Shown here one piece after another: positions 52,861-64,000 of a DNA stretch of 64,000 nucleotides. The stretch comes from Carposina sasakii (lineage: Eukaryota; Arthropoda; Insecta; Lepidoptera; Carposinidae). The stretch spans positions 10,644,716 to 10,708,715 of the forward strand of contig CP053163.1 in the NCBI GenBank assembly GCA_014607495.2. The letters are read 5' to 3'. Under the pieces are notes generated by a model. That model searched no databases. It had not been told where the DNA came from and worked only from the letters and a program-made list of their open reading frames with translations. Numbering within the stretch: position 1 is the first letter of the stretch; every line of letters begins with the position of its first letter. The translations under genes and the position numbers were made by a program.

Positions 52861-54644
52861 CTGCTGGCTTCCTCTTTTGTTTTAATGTATATCTCATTAT
52901 TAGGTCACCTGCAGTCGTTAATTTGTGACATGTTTATGATTTCTAGGTAGGTGGTAGGTGGAGTGGTTTTGTATTTTTGTATTCTTCTTTGATTGTACTC
53001 TTCATTTAATTTGAACTTCCCGCCAATTACTCGCGTAGACGTTTTACATCAAAATATTATATTATCTATGTTGGCAGTATGCATTACCTATGTCTTTGCT
53101 AAAAATGCAAAATGGTGACTGGATTTTTTACAGTAAAACATAACGTAGATTTTAAAGGAAACAATTTAATAATTTTTGAAGCAATAGCTTTTAATGTTGT
53201 TTCTCATTACAGGTTAGTGATAAAATTACTTAGTACCTACATAAGTGTATAAATCTTTGATAACTTGTGTAAAATGGTTGTAAAATTACTAAAATAAATT
53301 TTAATTCTCTTTACCGAGCAACTACTGAACTTTTTGTTTCAGTAAACTTCATTATACATTATATTATACACATTATACATGATAGGTCGCGGAGTGTAGG
53401 TTGGTGGGGGAGGCCTATGTCCAACAGTGGACTTCTCAGGGCTGTAAATGATGATGATGATGAAACTCCGTTATTAAATTTAAAAAAAAATCCTGTTGTC
53501 ATGTAAAATGGGTTTATAAACTAAGTGACATTACGTAGTAATTCGCTTAACATACCCCTTCTGTTACACACTGTACAGTTTATGTTTATCCTTATTACTT
53601 ATACCTTTATTCTCTATCTCGTATTAGAAATGGAAAACTAAATCAAAAAGACGATTCACGATTTGCAATTCGTAGTTTTACCTACATGTTAGATCTAGGC
53701 CACTTACTCGTAGATAAATAGATAAACACATTACAAATCCAAAATACTCGATAAATATGTCTAATATCCATGTAATTTAGTTAAATTATCATGGTAAAAT
53801 GCAATGAATATAAGTATATTCTTGCTCTCTGTAAAATGAGAGTAAAACGAGTATAGTCCCACCAAAATTCTAAATTTGACAGCACATTGTTTAGAATGTC
53901 TGTCAGATTTAAAGAACGTGTAATAATTCCATAGCAGGCAAGGCGAGGAGTTCTTTTGTTGAAAATTTTCCTGTATCTCTGCTAAAAACGGGAATAGTAG
54001 GTACTAGCGATCCAAAAAGAGATAGGAGAGTGTATTTGGCTCGGTGCCGCCAGCGGGAATTATAAATGAGCCTCTATATCTCATGCATGCCGGGCGGACT
54101 GCAATTAGACAAGTCCGGAGCTTATTGATAAATGGCGCTATAATGGTGTTTTGGGTAGGATTAGATTTTCTCCGGGCACCTTACCTACCTACTTTGTGAA
54201 AATGTAGCTATTTTTGCTTGATGCATCGGATAATATGTCAATTTGTATTTATGCTATTAAAACAACTTGTTTTATTTATAGGTATATGAAAATTGGTTCA
54301 ATTTATAATTCACGATAAATATTGAAATTCGGGCATTTAGCTAGCATTATGCCCTCTGCTCCCGCGGTGCGTTTGCTTTGCTCGATCCGATCGTGCATTA
54401 GCGGGTGAGTTTCGACGTTTGATTGAAAAGTTACGAACTTCTAAGGTTTCGTTAAAACACTTTTGCCATAGGCCTTTGTTTTGTTTGGGCTTTGGTCAAA
54501 CCTAGAATAAAATAGTAGCATCTCACATCACGAAATTGTTATCAAGGTTTGTTTCCTGCGCCTATGTTTTAATTTCAAATAAGGCCATAGAGAAATTAAT
54601 AACATATTTGCGGATGCAATTCGTATTCGTTGCGGTATATATAT

Positions 54645-54950
54645 TGTTACCAACTGCCCCCTCTCCCGAGCCTGGTCCTAGCAGTAGAGTATAAAAGTGA
54701 ACGCGCCCCTGCTTACGCTCACTTTGCTGCCGGATTTCGAACGTGTCGGACGTGTGGTTGTTGGATATTTGATGTTGTAGATTCTTATTAGTTTTTCTGA
54801 TTGTGAGGTTGTTTAGGTTAAGTGTTAGATTTATTGATTTCATAAGTAGTTCTAAATTGTAGAGAATTGTTAATTTTGAAGTTAAAACTGATTAGGCTTT
54901 GTAACCGTGTTATTTTTTTTTTAAATTAGCCCGACTGCTGGTTTTTAAGA
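54645..54950 (+). repeat. 5' LTR
   Basis: Starts TGTTACC and ends TTTTTAAGA (not the usual CA). TATAAAAG at 54690-54697 is a good core promoter element, with a start expected about 30 bp later near GCTCACTTTG. By eye it is identical to the 3' LTR over its whole length. Confidence 0.88.
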
Positions 54951-55658
54951 TCAGAAGTGGGATGGTAATTACCACGCGTTAGGCCGCTTATGTAGCTATC
55001 CTTGCAAACTGTAAAAAGTGTCGATTGTTGTAAGTATTGTTCTCTTTGTTTTGTAGTTTTTGTGTGATTTTTGGTAAGTACCCACATTTTTGTTTTAAGT
55101 GAATTTTTCATTATGTCTGAACGTGTAACTAAAAATGTTAATAACTGACAATATGAAACGCGTAAGCGTCATAAAGAGAACGATTCTCGCAACTATCGTG
55201 ATTCCTATGACCGTGATTGTGATAGACAGTCTAGGCATCGTAGCTCTTAGACGTGTTCGCGTTCTCCGAGGCGTCGACATGATAGTCGTTCACGTCGTCG
55301 CGATCGCCGTAATTGTTCGTTCGAACGTAGTCGTAGTCCGCATCGCGAGCCACTTTCTAGTATTCTTGCGAGAATGAAGAAGAAGAAGAAAAGGCGCTTG
55401 AGGGGCAAATGCCAGTTTCAACTACTCCAACTGCTAGTTAACAGTCGCGCAAAGACCAATGTCATACCCCTCCGCTTCAGAGTACGCCACGCGAAACTGA
55501 TTATTGCGCATCGCTTAAAAGTAAGACGGTTCCAAATACGGCGACAAAATTTGTTAAGACTTGCAGTTACTGTAAAAAGACTGGGTATCTTGTGGACAAC
55601 TGTTTTACAAAACAACGAGTTTAAAAGCTGGTGGTAAACAATCTACCGATGTAAATTT

Positions 55659-56010
55659 TTGTTCGGAATTGAATCCCAGTATAAAAACGTAATTGATAGT
55701 GGCTCTGATATTTCTTTAGTATCTGAATCAGTTTTAATGTATGTAAGGCTCCATAAAAAGCCAACTTATAGATTGATGCGTGGTCTGGGAAGTCAGGAAG
55801 TAGAATGTACTTCGTTCGTTACTACCATTATTGAATTTCCCGAAATATCTTTGGAAATAGATCTTTACATTATACCCTCCGATTGTATTAATGCTCCAAT
55901 TTTAATAGGCACCTATGTATCAAATAGAAAAGGTGTAACTTATATTCGATCTAACGACTGTCAACGTTTAACTAGGGTAGATGATTCATCGAGCGTGTAC
56001 CGTGTATCGT
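55659..56010 (+). pseudogene. Retrotransposon aspartic protease remnant
   Basis: Reads NVIDSGSDISLVSESVL, with the DSG catalytic triad of retroelement proteases, and later APILIGTYV, resembling the second conserved protease motif. Its upstream frame to gag is broken. Confidence 0.7.
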
Positions 56011-56259
56011 ATGTGGTATCCGATAAAATAAAGACCTCGTTAGTTGGCGGTGAAAAAGATCGTTTGCTTTATTCGCGATTTCTCCGATTATTTTGTTACT
56101 GGTACAGCAACTTCTACAGTTAGTACGGGCAGCATGGAAATAAAATTGACAAGTACCGTTCCTGTAAGTTATAGACCATATAAGCTTTCCATTAACGAGA
56201 AAAATCGTGTTAATGATATTGAAGGATCTTATTGATAAGGGAATAGTTTAAGAGAAAAG

Positions 56260-56855
56260 AAGGATGGAAGCGGTAGGATGTGCGTGGACTACCGTGCACT
56301 AAATGCGATTACTGTAAAAGAACGTTTCCCTTTGCCACTAATCGAAGATACATAGATAAGTTGGTAGTTGTAAATATTTCACGAGTCTCGACATGGCAAT
56401 GGCTTTCACCAGGTTCCTATGAAAGATGATCCCATTGATAAGACTGCATTTGTAACTTCTACAGGGCACTACAAATACTTAAATATGCCTTATAGTTTGG
56501 CAAACGCCCCCATTGTCTATCAAAGAATCATTTCTCATACTCTAAAAACACCTAATTGATGGTGATATAAATTTGAAATATATCGATGACGTTCTCATTC
56601 TATCTAATACAATTGAAGAGGGATTAGATAGATTGCAAAATGTACTGAAGGCTCTTACAGCTGCGGGTTTTTCCATAAACAAAAAAGAAAAAGTACCTTC
56701 TTTGATGTTGAGGTAGAATATTTAGGACGACTAATTGGGAATGGTCAGGTTAGGCCGAGTCCGGAGAAAGTAAAAGCGTTAACTAAGTCATCCAAAACTA
56801 AAAACGTAAGGGAAGTTCGTCAATTCTTAGGTCTGGCTATTTTTTTTATTTAAAT
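56260..56855 (+). pseudogene. Retrotransposon reverse transcriptase remnant
   Basis: Pieces in different frames: [20 protein letters not shown], the YSLANAP region, YIDDVLILSN (catalytic YIDD) and VREVRQFLGLA. Small indels break the frame several times. It ends at about 56.85 kb where RNase H and connection sequence should follow. Confidence 0.8.
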
Positions 56856-56857
56856 TT

Positions 56858-57240
56858 ACTTGTTGTACTCCCTTCATAGACGAGAAACCGAAGAACTGAA
56901 ACGAATGTTTTCAAACGCAATCGCTTTGATTGGCACACCGGCTATGATTGTTTGTGATCGTGGCAGAATGTACGAAAGCTCTGCATTCCAAAACTGGGTG
57001 AGTGGTTTAGGTAGCTTCATACATTTTATCACGCCTGGCATGCGCCGCAAGAATGGACAGGCCGAACGTTGCTGCGGAGCGGTCCTCGATATGCTGCGTG
57101 TTGCGAGCAACAAGGGCGCTTCGTGGTCTGATACCTTATGGAAGATGTAGCTAACGCTCGGTATCACCAAGCGGGCAACTGCACAATGTTCGGCGCTGCG
57201 GTTGCTAACACCCGTCATTCAATCTTTGGTATGTGAATTT
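56858..57240 (+). pseudogene. Retrotransposon integrase core remnant
   Basis: Reads GTPAMIVCDRGRMYESSAFQ and RRKNGQAERCCGAVLDMLRV, with the second Asp of the D-D-E triad in VCDRG and the Glu in GQAER; the first Asp part is missing. About 57.35-57.60 kb continues with FSVGDFVLRTK and a shifted GGEYGPGCV, the integrase C-terminal part. Confidence 0.75.
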
Positions 57241-57601
57241 GCATTAAACAGCTCACACTCTAACCGTGAGGCTCTATTAACCATGAATCGGCAACGTGTT
57301 TCTGATCTGCTTACAGATGATCAACATCGTCAGGACTAGTGTCAATAAAAGCCACCGACAGCCGAAAACATTCTCTGTTGGTGACTTTGTTTTGCGAACA
57401 AAAGCTCTCAAAGTTCCGGGAAGCTGGACTCGGGCATGCAAGGACTTCATAAGATGCTTCGCGTGCAACCTCGCGACCGCTACGAGTTGCAGCTGCTTGC
57501 TGGGTGCTATGGCAAAAAGACACGGGCTGCTGCCGAATACATGGTTCTCTGGCGGGGAGTATGGACCCGGATGCGTGTGAGAGCACTAACATTTTTATGT
57601 T

Positions 57602-58500
57602 AGTGGCAGACACGTTATGCTCAGTATGAGCTGACGTGTGTAGGTTATTTAGCAGACTTATCTGTGGCAGACACGTTATGCTTAGTATGAGCTGACGTGT
57701 GTAGGTTATTTAGCAGACTTATCTGTGGCAGACACGTTATGCTAAGTATGAGCTGACGTGTGTAGGTTATTTAGCAGACTTATCTGTGGCAGACACGTTA
57801 TGCTCAGTATGAGCTGACGTGTGTAGGTTATTTAGCAGACTTGTCTGTGGCAGGCACATTATGCTCAGTATAAGCTGACGTGTGTAGGTTATTTAGCAGA
57901 CTTATCTGTGGCAGACACGTTATGCTCAGTATGAGCTGACGTGTGTAGGTTATTTAGCAGACTTGTCTGTGGCAGGCACATTATGCTCGGTATGAGCTGA
58001 CTTGTGTTGGTTATTTAGCAGACCTGTCTGTGGCAGACATGTTATGCTCAGTATGAGCTGACGTGTGTAGGTTATTTAGCAGACTTGTCTGTGGCAGGCA
58101 CATTATGCTCGGTATGAGCTGACGTGTGTGGGTTATTTAGCAGACCTGTCTGTGGCAGACATGTTATGCTCAGTATGAGCTGACGTGTGTAGGTTATTTA
58201 GCAGACCTGTCTGTGGCAGACATGTTATGCTCAGTATGAGCTGACATGTGTAGGTTATTTAGCAGACCTGTCTGTGGCAGACATGTTATGCTCAGTATGA
58301 GTTGACGTGTGTAGGTTATTTAGCAGACCTGTCTGTGGCAGACATGTTATGCTCAGTATGAGCTGACATGTGTAGGTTATTTAGCAGACCTGTCTGTGGC
58401 AGACATGTTATGCTCAGTATGAGCTGACATGTGTAGGTTATTTAGCAGACTTGTCTGTGGCAGACATGTCGTTCTCAGTGAGAGACGATATGTGGTTGAT
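57602..58500. repeat. 61 bp minisatellite, 14 full units plus a partial one
   Basis: Unit starts (GGCAGACACG or variants) fall exactly every 61 bp from 57605 to 58459. The core contains TATGCTCAGTATGAGCTGAC and GTGTAGGTTATTTAGCAGAC. Units vary at a few positions: ACACGTTATG in the first units changes to ACATGTTATG in the later ones, and GGCACATTATG appears in some middle units. The last unit breaks up after GGCAGACATG. Confidence 0.92.
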
Positions 58501-58905
58501 GATCTTGTGTGTACACATTTAACGTGTCGCACGGCAGACATGTTAAGTTTTGATTAAATCTCAACATGTGGTGATTACTAAAATTGAACAAACTAAGTAC
58601 ATATTTTAGTAAGTTATATAAGAAAATTCTTACTTTTCTTTTAAGTTAGCTCTTTGGGGTATTTTGCTTGTGTTGGGCTCATTATGAGCTATATGTCTTA
58701 GAAGATTATTTTGTGAAAGATATGGTTTCACGAGTGCACGCGTAAGATCATGTTACTGAACTAAATCATCTTCTTAGTCATAATTATGTCACGTTAAAAA
58801 GAGTCTCAATTAGTATGTGAATTTTATATGCTGAAACCGGCGAGATCAATGCACCAACAGAAGAGCAGACGGACGAGGACGCCGCAGTAGCGTCAGAATT
58901 GGCCG

Positions 58906-59211
58906 TGTTACCAACTGCCCCCTCTCCCGAGCCTGGTCCTAGCAGTAGAGTATAAAAGTGAACGCGCCCCTGCTTACGCTCACTTTGCTGCCGGATTTCG
59001 AACGTGTCGGACGTGTGGTTGTTGGATATTTGATGTTGTAGATTCTTATTAGTTTTTCTGATTGTGAGGTTGTTTAGGTTAAGTGTTAGATTTATTGATT
59101 TCATAAGTAGTTCTAAATTGTAGAGAATTGTTAATTTTGAAGTTAAAACTGATTAGGCTTTGTAACCGTGTTATTTTTTTTTTAAATTAGCCCGACTGCT
59201 GGTTTTTAAGA
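58906..59211 (+). repeat. 3' LTR
   Basis: Same start, TATAAAAG (58951-58958) and end as the 5' LTR, offset 4261 bp throughout with no indel. It is followed by (AT)n. Confidence 0.88.
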
Positions 59212-59931
59212 ATATATATATATATATATATATAAGGTCCATTATGTAACACGGATGTAGCATTTATATCCTTATTATTCATCTATATTTATTAATTAAT
59301 ATTTATTAATCTCCTAGATTAAATTAATTAATTAAGTTATATAATACGCAATAATTTAAGATGAAATAATTATTCCAACAGAAGCAACCCTTACTTGCTA
59401 ATTAATCAGCTATTCTATTTTTCTCTTTATTGAATAACTTAGTATTTTTCTTACCTAATTTATTAAGCTAAAAACGTTGTAAGCTTATTTCTCTTCAAAG
59501 TATTAAAAATATTATGTAAGCTTATTTTTTCTTCTAAAAAAACATACATACATATATACACGGCTGTGTTTCCGTAATGTGGTAACCAGAAGTGCAGCAT
59601 CATAATTCTAAGAATGAAACAGGTTAATTGACTAACGGCAAGCCGCCACATAATAAACTTCATAAACCTCATAAACTTTTAAAATCCTTTGTTTACCGAT
59701 ACCCGTGGGAATTATTTCGGAAAAAACATTTTTTGTGTTCGTCAACTCTCCAAGAAGTACGAGTATTACTCGCCCAATGTCCTTGCGTAGCTTCCTACGT
59801 CCAGCAGTGTCCGCAGTATAGCCATAGCTTGTCACTCAGTAACGAAAGTGTATAGCCAGGAAAATGCTTATACAAGCTAACTTGTGACCATAAATCTTAA
59901 TGACAAAGTACATACTTACCTATAATAAGGT

Positions 59932-60174
59932 CTATTTAAAATTTGTGATTATCTTTTGACACGAAACTAGGTAGGTAAAAAGAAACAACTTTCACTATGG
60001 GACCAACTCCGAAATATTGAAAAAAATAAAATCAGTTGTTCCATACATTTCAGTGCAGTTTGTATGGAACAGCTGATTTTTTTTCAATATTTCGGAGTTG
60101 GTCCCATAGTGAAAGTTGTTTCTTTTTACCTATCTAGATAATAAATATCAGTAATTTTGGATAGACCTTATTAT
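59932..60174. mobile_element. Hairpin MITE with arms of about 110 bp
   Basis: ATAATAAGGTCTAT at the left is inverted at the right. The inner arms from AAAGAAACAACTTTCACTAT to the centre at about 60058 are almost perfectly inverted with a loop near 15 bp. A transcript would fold into a long stem. Confidence 0.8.
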
Positions 60175-60559
60175 GTACTCGGAATATAATTTAGTTCCTC
60201 GTAAATATTATGTAATGTTTAAATAGTTTTACTTCATTTATTGTAAAAGTTGTGCCAGCCTGTAATTGTAATACATAATATTATCGTGTGCTCCTGTCCA
60301 ACTTGTATCTTAACGGAACTGTTATGTATTATGTTAGCTTTCTAATTTAATAAATAAATAAATTTTGGAGATGCATTTTTGGCAGTAAAAAAAACTAACG
60401 TCTAACTCAAAAAAACCTACTCATCCAGAATTTCTGTGGATCATTTACACACCCTATGTATTGTACCTATATATTGATAATGGTAAAAAATTAATATGAA
60501 AAATTATGTAGGTACAGTCAACTTGACTGAACAAGTGATTTTTTAAAAATATTAAATAG

Positions 60560-60960
60560 GCTTACGCTTGACCACAACGCGCCTGATGGTAAGCACCGTT
60601 GCAGTCTAAGATGGAGCGCGCTTGCCTAAAAGAAACCGGTTCACTCTCGACTTGAAGACCGCAATATTATAGTTCATGGGGAACAGGGTTTCAGGCAGGG
60701 AGCTCCACAGCTTGGCCGTTCGCACTATTAATGTAGAAGCAAAACGCTTAGTACTAGTTTTCGGCACTTCAACTGTGAACCGGTGTCGCCTTGACATTTC
60801 CCTGGTCGTCCGGTGGTAGAAGGGTGCTGGGGGAATTAGGTCGTGTAGTCCCAACGCACACTCCCCGAAATGTAACCAGAATACCGAAAGACTTGCAATT
60901 TTACGTCGATGCTCAAGGCTTTGCAATCTAGCTTTGCACAGTGAGTCATTGCCGATCAGA
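60560..60960 (-). pseudogene. LINE reverse transcriptase C-terminus, 5'-truncated
   Basis: The minus strand reads LCKARLQSLEHRRKIASLSV, ECALGLHDLIPPAPFYHRTT, KRFASTLIVRTAKLWSSLPE and NRFLLGKRAPS then stop, the usual end of CR1/Jockey-type LINE proteins in Lepidoptera. It is followed by the LINE 3' UTR (GACTGCAACGGTGCTTACCA). The frame shown is open, but only about 115 codons of the protein remain. Confidence 0.75.
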
Positions 60961-62094
60961 TTTAGAACTTAGTGTGTAAGCTTAATAACTAATATGAAAA
61001 ATATTATACACCTAGCTAGATAATCTGCATAGCTAGGTATTTGTATGCCATATAGGTAATATTGAATTTTTGTCCTAAAATGTAACAAAAAAAACCCGGA
61101 AAAAAATCACGCTTCCCACTATTATATAAGCGGGGATTACGTAAGCGGGGCGCGGGAGGGGGCCGGCTGCGGGGATTGGGAGAGGCAAGGGGAGGGTGAG
61201 AGATCGATGCTCGGCCGTTCACCCGCCTGCAATGCGCCGGGCTGCCTCCTGCTTGCCTCTGACGCCCTGGTATTTCCTAGCTCATCGGGAAACAGGTTTT
61301 TGGGAAATTTTCCATCATTTACTGTTAAAGGAAGATCAAACTAATGCTTAAATTAAGTGATAGCTCTTATTTTAAATAACTCTTCTAAATCGGAGTATAC
61401 AAGGTTAATGACCTCCCGAAAATATGTCCGGAATACTTAGATTTGAAAGCCTTGATAAATTACAAAGAATAAATGAAACGAATTTCCTTTTGTGTACTTC
61501 TCTTTAGTTGATATTGAATAAGAAAATCTAATTTCGGTCGCAAGAAAAATGTAAACCGAGTATGTACTTAACACATTTTTAAACCATTTTTCAAATTTTC
61601 ATATTTCTTCTCAAAAGTTATATGAAACATCCCACAGAGCGATTCGTAGCATGGCCTACGTGACTACAAACCGTAGCACGCTACGCGCTACGAACGACCG
61701 CCGTAGTATGAAATTGATTTTCCGGGTTGGAATTGAAGTAAGCGCGGGACTTGTAATACCTATTTTCTTGTACCTGAATGTATTCAAGTAGATTCTCAAA
61801 GGTTGTGATACAAGGTACAATATTAATATTGCCTTTATATGTCCTATCGAATGAATCAGCGGAAAGGTATTTGGTACAAATTCTAATGTACAAATAGTGT
61901 GCTATATAATAGTAGTAAACTGGTACTAGCATAACATAAATTTGTATTATACCTTTTATAAAATTTTATTTCTTGAAAATATATGTATTTCTTATATAAA
62001 TATGAATGATATAAATCCTGATAAGGTGTGTACGTTATATACAAAAACGTCATGATCAAAGAATATACTTACTCTCGGCACAAGTAGCATGACC
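60961..62094. other. Intergenic DNA with one GC-rich pocket
   Basis: 61137-61265 is GC-rich (GCGGGGCGCGGGAGGGGGCC) inside AT-rich DNA. No exon is recognised. The remainder has no clear repeat boundaries. Confidence 0.35.
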
Positions 62095-62245
62095 TGTAAA
62101 ACACGATATGAAAAACCTATATCGAAATTGAGCCTACTAAAATACGATAAATATAGCCGCGACGCCATGTTGAATTTTGTATAGAGACGATACGATATCG
62201 TACGATATGATATCCACGATGCGTGGTCATGCTAGAGGGGCCGGT
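62095..62245. repeat. TATCG-type repeat, reversed copy
   Basis: Carries AATATAGCCGCGACGCCATG then TTGAATTTTGTATAGAGACG and ATCCACGATGCGTGG, the reverse of 7050-7140. Confidence 0.55.
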
Positions 62246-62934
62246 CATGATAAAATACCTACCTATAAAGAATTCTCTCTCGTCAGCCTATTGCCTGACT
62301 ACTGCTGGACGTAGGCCTCCCCCAGGACCGGCCACATGGCTCGATCTCCCGTTTTTAGCCATCCAGTCACACAGCCACCAGACAGAGAATTACTCATAAA
62401 CGTTTTTCTGCATAAATGCACATTGACGTGCGTAGCAAGATTTTTCACGAGAAATAATTAAGGTGACTCCGTGCTCAATAATAAATCCAAAACGCATGTA
62501 CCTACTGAGTTTATTTATTAAAGTTTCGAGTAAGTTTTACGCAATTTGCGAGTCCCACGGATTTCTTGAAATCTACATAGATCGCGAACAATGTTTCAAA
62601 GTTTCAACGTAACAGTCATTCCAAATTCAAATTGAATAGTTCATCGTTCACACTTTGCCTATATATTTGACACTAGTGAACGCCTGCAACTCCGTCCGCG
62701 CCCGATCGTACATACTGCAGAACAAACAAAATGTCCAAATTATCCGAGATAAAAATGTTAACCCGGGATAATGCCTTGTATTATTTTTTTTACACTTAAA
62801 CATTTATTATATTATTACATATAATAAATGTAATATATGTATGTAATAATATATTACATATAATATATAGTATTATTACATTTTTATTTACAACAATGAA
62901 ATATTATAAGTAACAGGGTGTTGGACTTCTGACT

Positions 62935-63395
62935 CTTTTTAACCGACTTCAAAAAGAGAGGTTATCAATTCGTCTGTATGTTTTTTATTTTTATTTTTTA
63001 TGTGTGTTACCTCAGAACTCCGTCGTTTATGAACCGATTTCATTTTTTTTTATAGTTGGTCATGGTATACTTCCAGGTTGGTCCCATATTCACCACATCA
63101 GGATCTGATGATGGGATCTTGGAGAAATTGAGGGCAATCCTCAAATATTGTAGGCACATGTAGTCTGTTTTTATACTTTTACTGAGCGTTTTGATCACCT
63201 ACATATAAAACATAATATCTGATGATGGAATCTCTAAGGAATCTAGGGATATCCTCAAATATAAAGGGCACGAGTAGTCCGTTTTTAGATGTTTATAGAG
63301 AATTTTGGTCAGCTACACATAATATAAAGGAAACGAGGGTCTGATGATGGAGCTGCCGAAAAACAGATAGTGGAACTTTTTAGTAACAAAATCCC
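62935..63395. repeat. Lepidopteran repeat starting AACCGACTTCAAAAAG
   Basis: Contains CAGAACTCCGTCGTTTATGA then ACCGATTTCAT and three spaced copies of the TCTGATGATGG.ATCT type motif, a common moth and butterfly repeat. Confidence 0.55.
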
Positions 63396-63639
63396 CCTAT
63401 GGCAGGGGGGGAGGCCTACGTCCAGTAGTGGACTGCAATAGGCTTATGAAGATGAAGATAAATGTGTTAAGTCGTGAAATTGTATGTTGCGTTAAGCCGT
63501 GTCCGAAGTAAGATGGTTATAGAGGAAGAGGTAGACATGAGAATAACGAGATGACGGATAATAGGGATGAATGAAAGACATATTGCACCAACCCCAAATG
63601 ATTGGGAACAGGGCAGGAAGAAGGAGTGTAATTATATAT

Positions 63640-63870
63640 TGCTTAAATAAGAGTGTACATGGCTGTTGTGCTGCCAAATCTTTTATATTCCTCCGAGGCG
63701 TGGTGCATGTACCGTCGCCACATACGCACTCTGGATCGATTCCACCTCAAGTGCCTCCGATCCAGCATGAACGCCAACTTAGTAATATCTAGGAGTAGAA
63801 GTGGTCGCCATGACCGAAATCGGTCGGAGGTCATCATTATCATTATCATCATCATCATCATATTGTCAGA
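63640..63870 (+). pseudogene. LINE reverse transcriptase tail remnant
   Basis: The plus strand reads [20 protein letters not shown] then [10 protein letters not shown] with frame breaks, resembling the region after the reverse transcriptase in RTE-like or R4-like LINEs, and ends in ATC triplets after CATGACCGAAATCGGTCGG. Confidence 0.5.
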
Positions 63871-64000
63871 CATAAAGTTTCGAAGCCTAGTCCTTTTTCT
63901 CTTTTGTCATGTGGCCTATTTAATCATTTGCTGGCATATAAATCTGACAATATTATGCCTCCTAAACTTCGTACACGGCTTAACGCAATATGTATTTGCC

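Larger units (their letters stand above)
54645..59211 (+). mobile_element. Ty3/gypsy-type LTR retrotransposon, defective, 4.57 kb
   Basis: Two 306 bp direct LTRs (54645-54950, 58906-59211) enclose decayed gag-pol remains. ATAT flanks both sides within a TA-rich microsatellite, so the 4 bp target duplication is likely but ambiguous. In order: an Arg/Ser-rich gag-like stretch with stops (55112-55380), a degenerate CCHC knuckle (55562-55603, His replaced by Tyr), an aspartic protease, reverse transcriptase pieces, then an abrupt join to an integrase core; RNase H is missing. The 61 bp minisatellite lies before the 3' LTR. Many stops and frameshifts show it cannot move by itself. Confidence 0.85.

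Noticed and set aside
55175..55377. Hydrophobic Val/Ile-rich open frame
   Set aside because: It is the wrong frame of the Arg/Ser-rich gag-like remnant.
57602..58500. Regular direct repeats resembling a CRISPR array
   Set aside because: Units are contiguous without unique spacers, in a eukaryotic retrotransposon; it is a minisatellite.
61016..61222. Pro/Arg-rich short frame in the GC-rich pocket
   Set aside because: Composition alone explains it; no splice sites or homology seen.

Overview
The window reads as nuclear DNA from an insect, most probably a moth or butterfly. Genes are split by GT-AG introns. AT-rich non-coding DNA is crowded with short inverted-repeat transposons, tRNA-derived SINEs, LINE tails and other repeats of lepidopteran type (for example the motif GTGCGCGAGTCCGACTC near 14.97 kb). 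No species can be named from this alone.

Two host genes are complete, and I assembled them exon by exon with all splice phases agreeing. On the minus strand, 20164 down to 1945, lies a 12-exon, 680-residue myotubularin-related pseudophosphatase of the MTMR10/11/12 group. It has an N-terminal GRAM-like part and a phosphatase-like domain that has lost the catalytic Cys and Arg. On the plus strand, 23073-30681, lies a 7-exon, 317-residue E3 ubiquitin ligase of the RNF126/RNF115 type (Drosophila Iruka), with an N-terminal zinc finger and a C3H2C3 RING. The two genes are head to head with about 2.9 kb of repeat-filled DNA between their start codons.

To the right is mostly mobile DNA. 35594-40363 is a 4.77 kb DNA transposon with matching ends and an AT target duplication. 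It carries an intact SWIM/YqaJ-nuclease gene and, convergent to it, a THAP-domain DDE transposase broken by one frameshift. This layout fits the ISL2EU group. 54645-59211 is an LTR retrotransposon of Ty3/gypsy type with apparently identical 306 bp LTRs, a decayed and internally deleted pol, and a 61 bp minisatellite next to the 3' LTR. Smaller elements include a pogo/Tigger remnant, a hAT-like element, a 3-bp-target MITE, several MITE families present in two or more copies, and LINE fragments.

The most striking observation is at the end of MTMR exon 8. A 21 bp unit containing the exon end and the start of the intron is repeated seven times. Each unit carries a possible 5' splice site and the spacing is a multiple of three, so a ladder of in-frame isoforms differing by 7 residues is possible. 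Three other introns of the same gene have a transposon ending within about 25 bp of the 5' splice site, and the RNF126-like gene has two local copies of its own exon ends in the following introns. 41-54 kb and 60-64 kb show no convincing host gene except one weak candidate signal-peptide exon near 51.8-52.0 kb.
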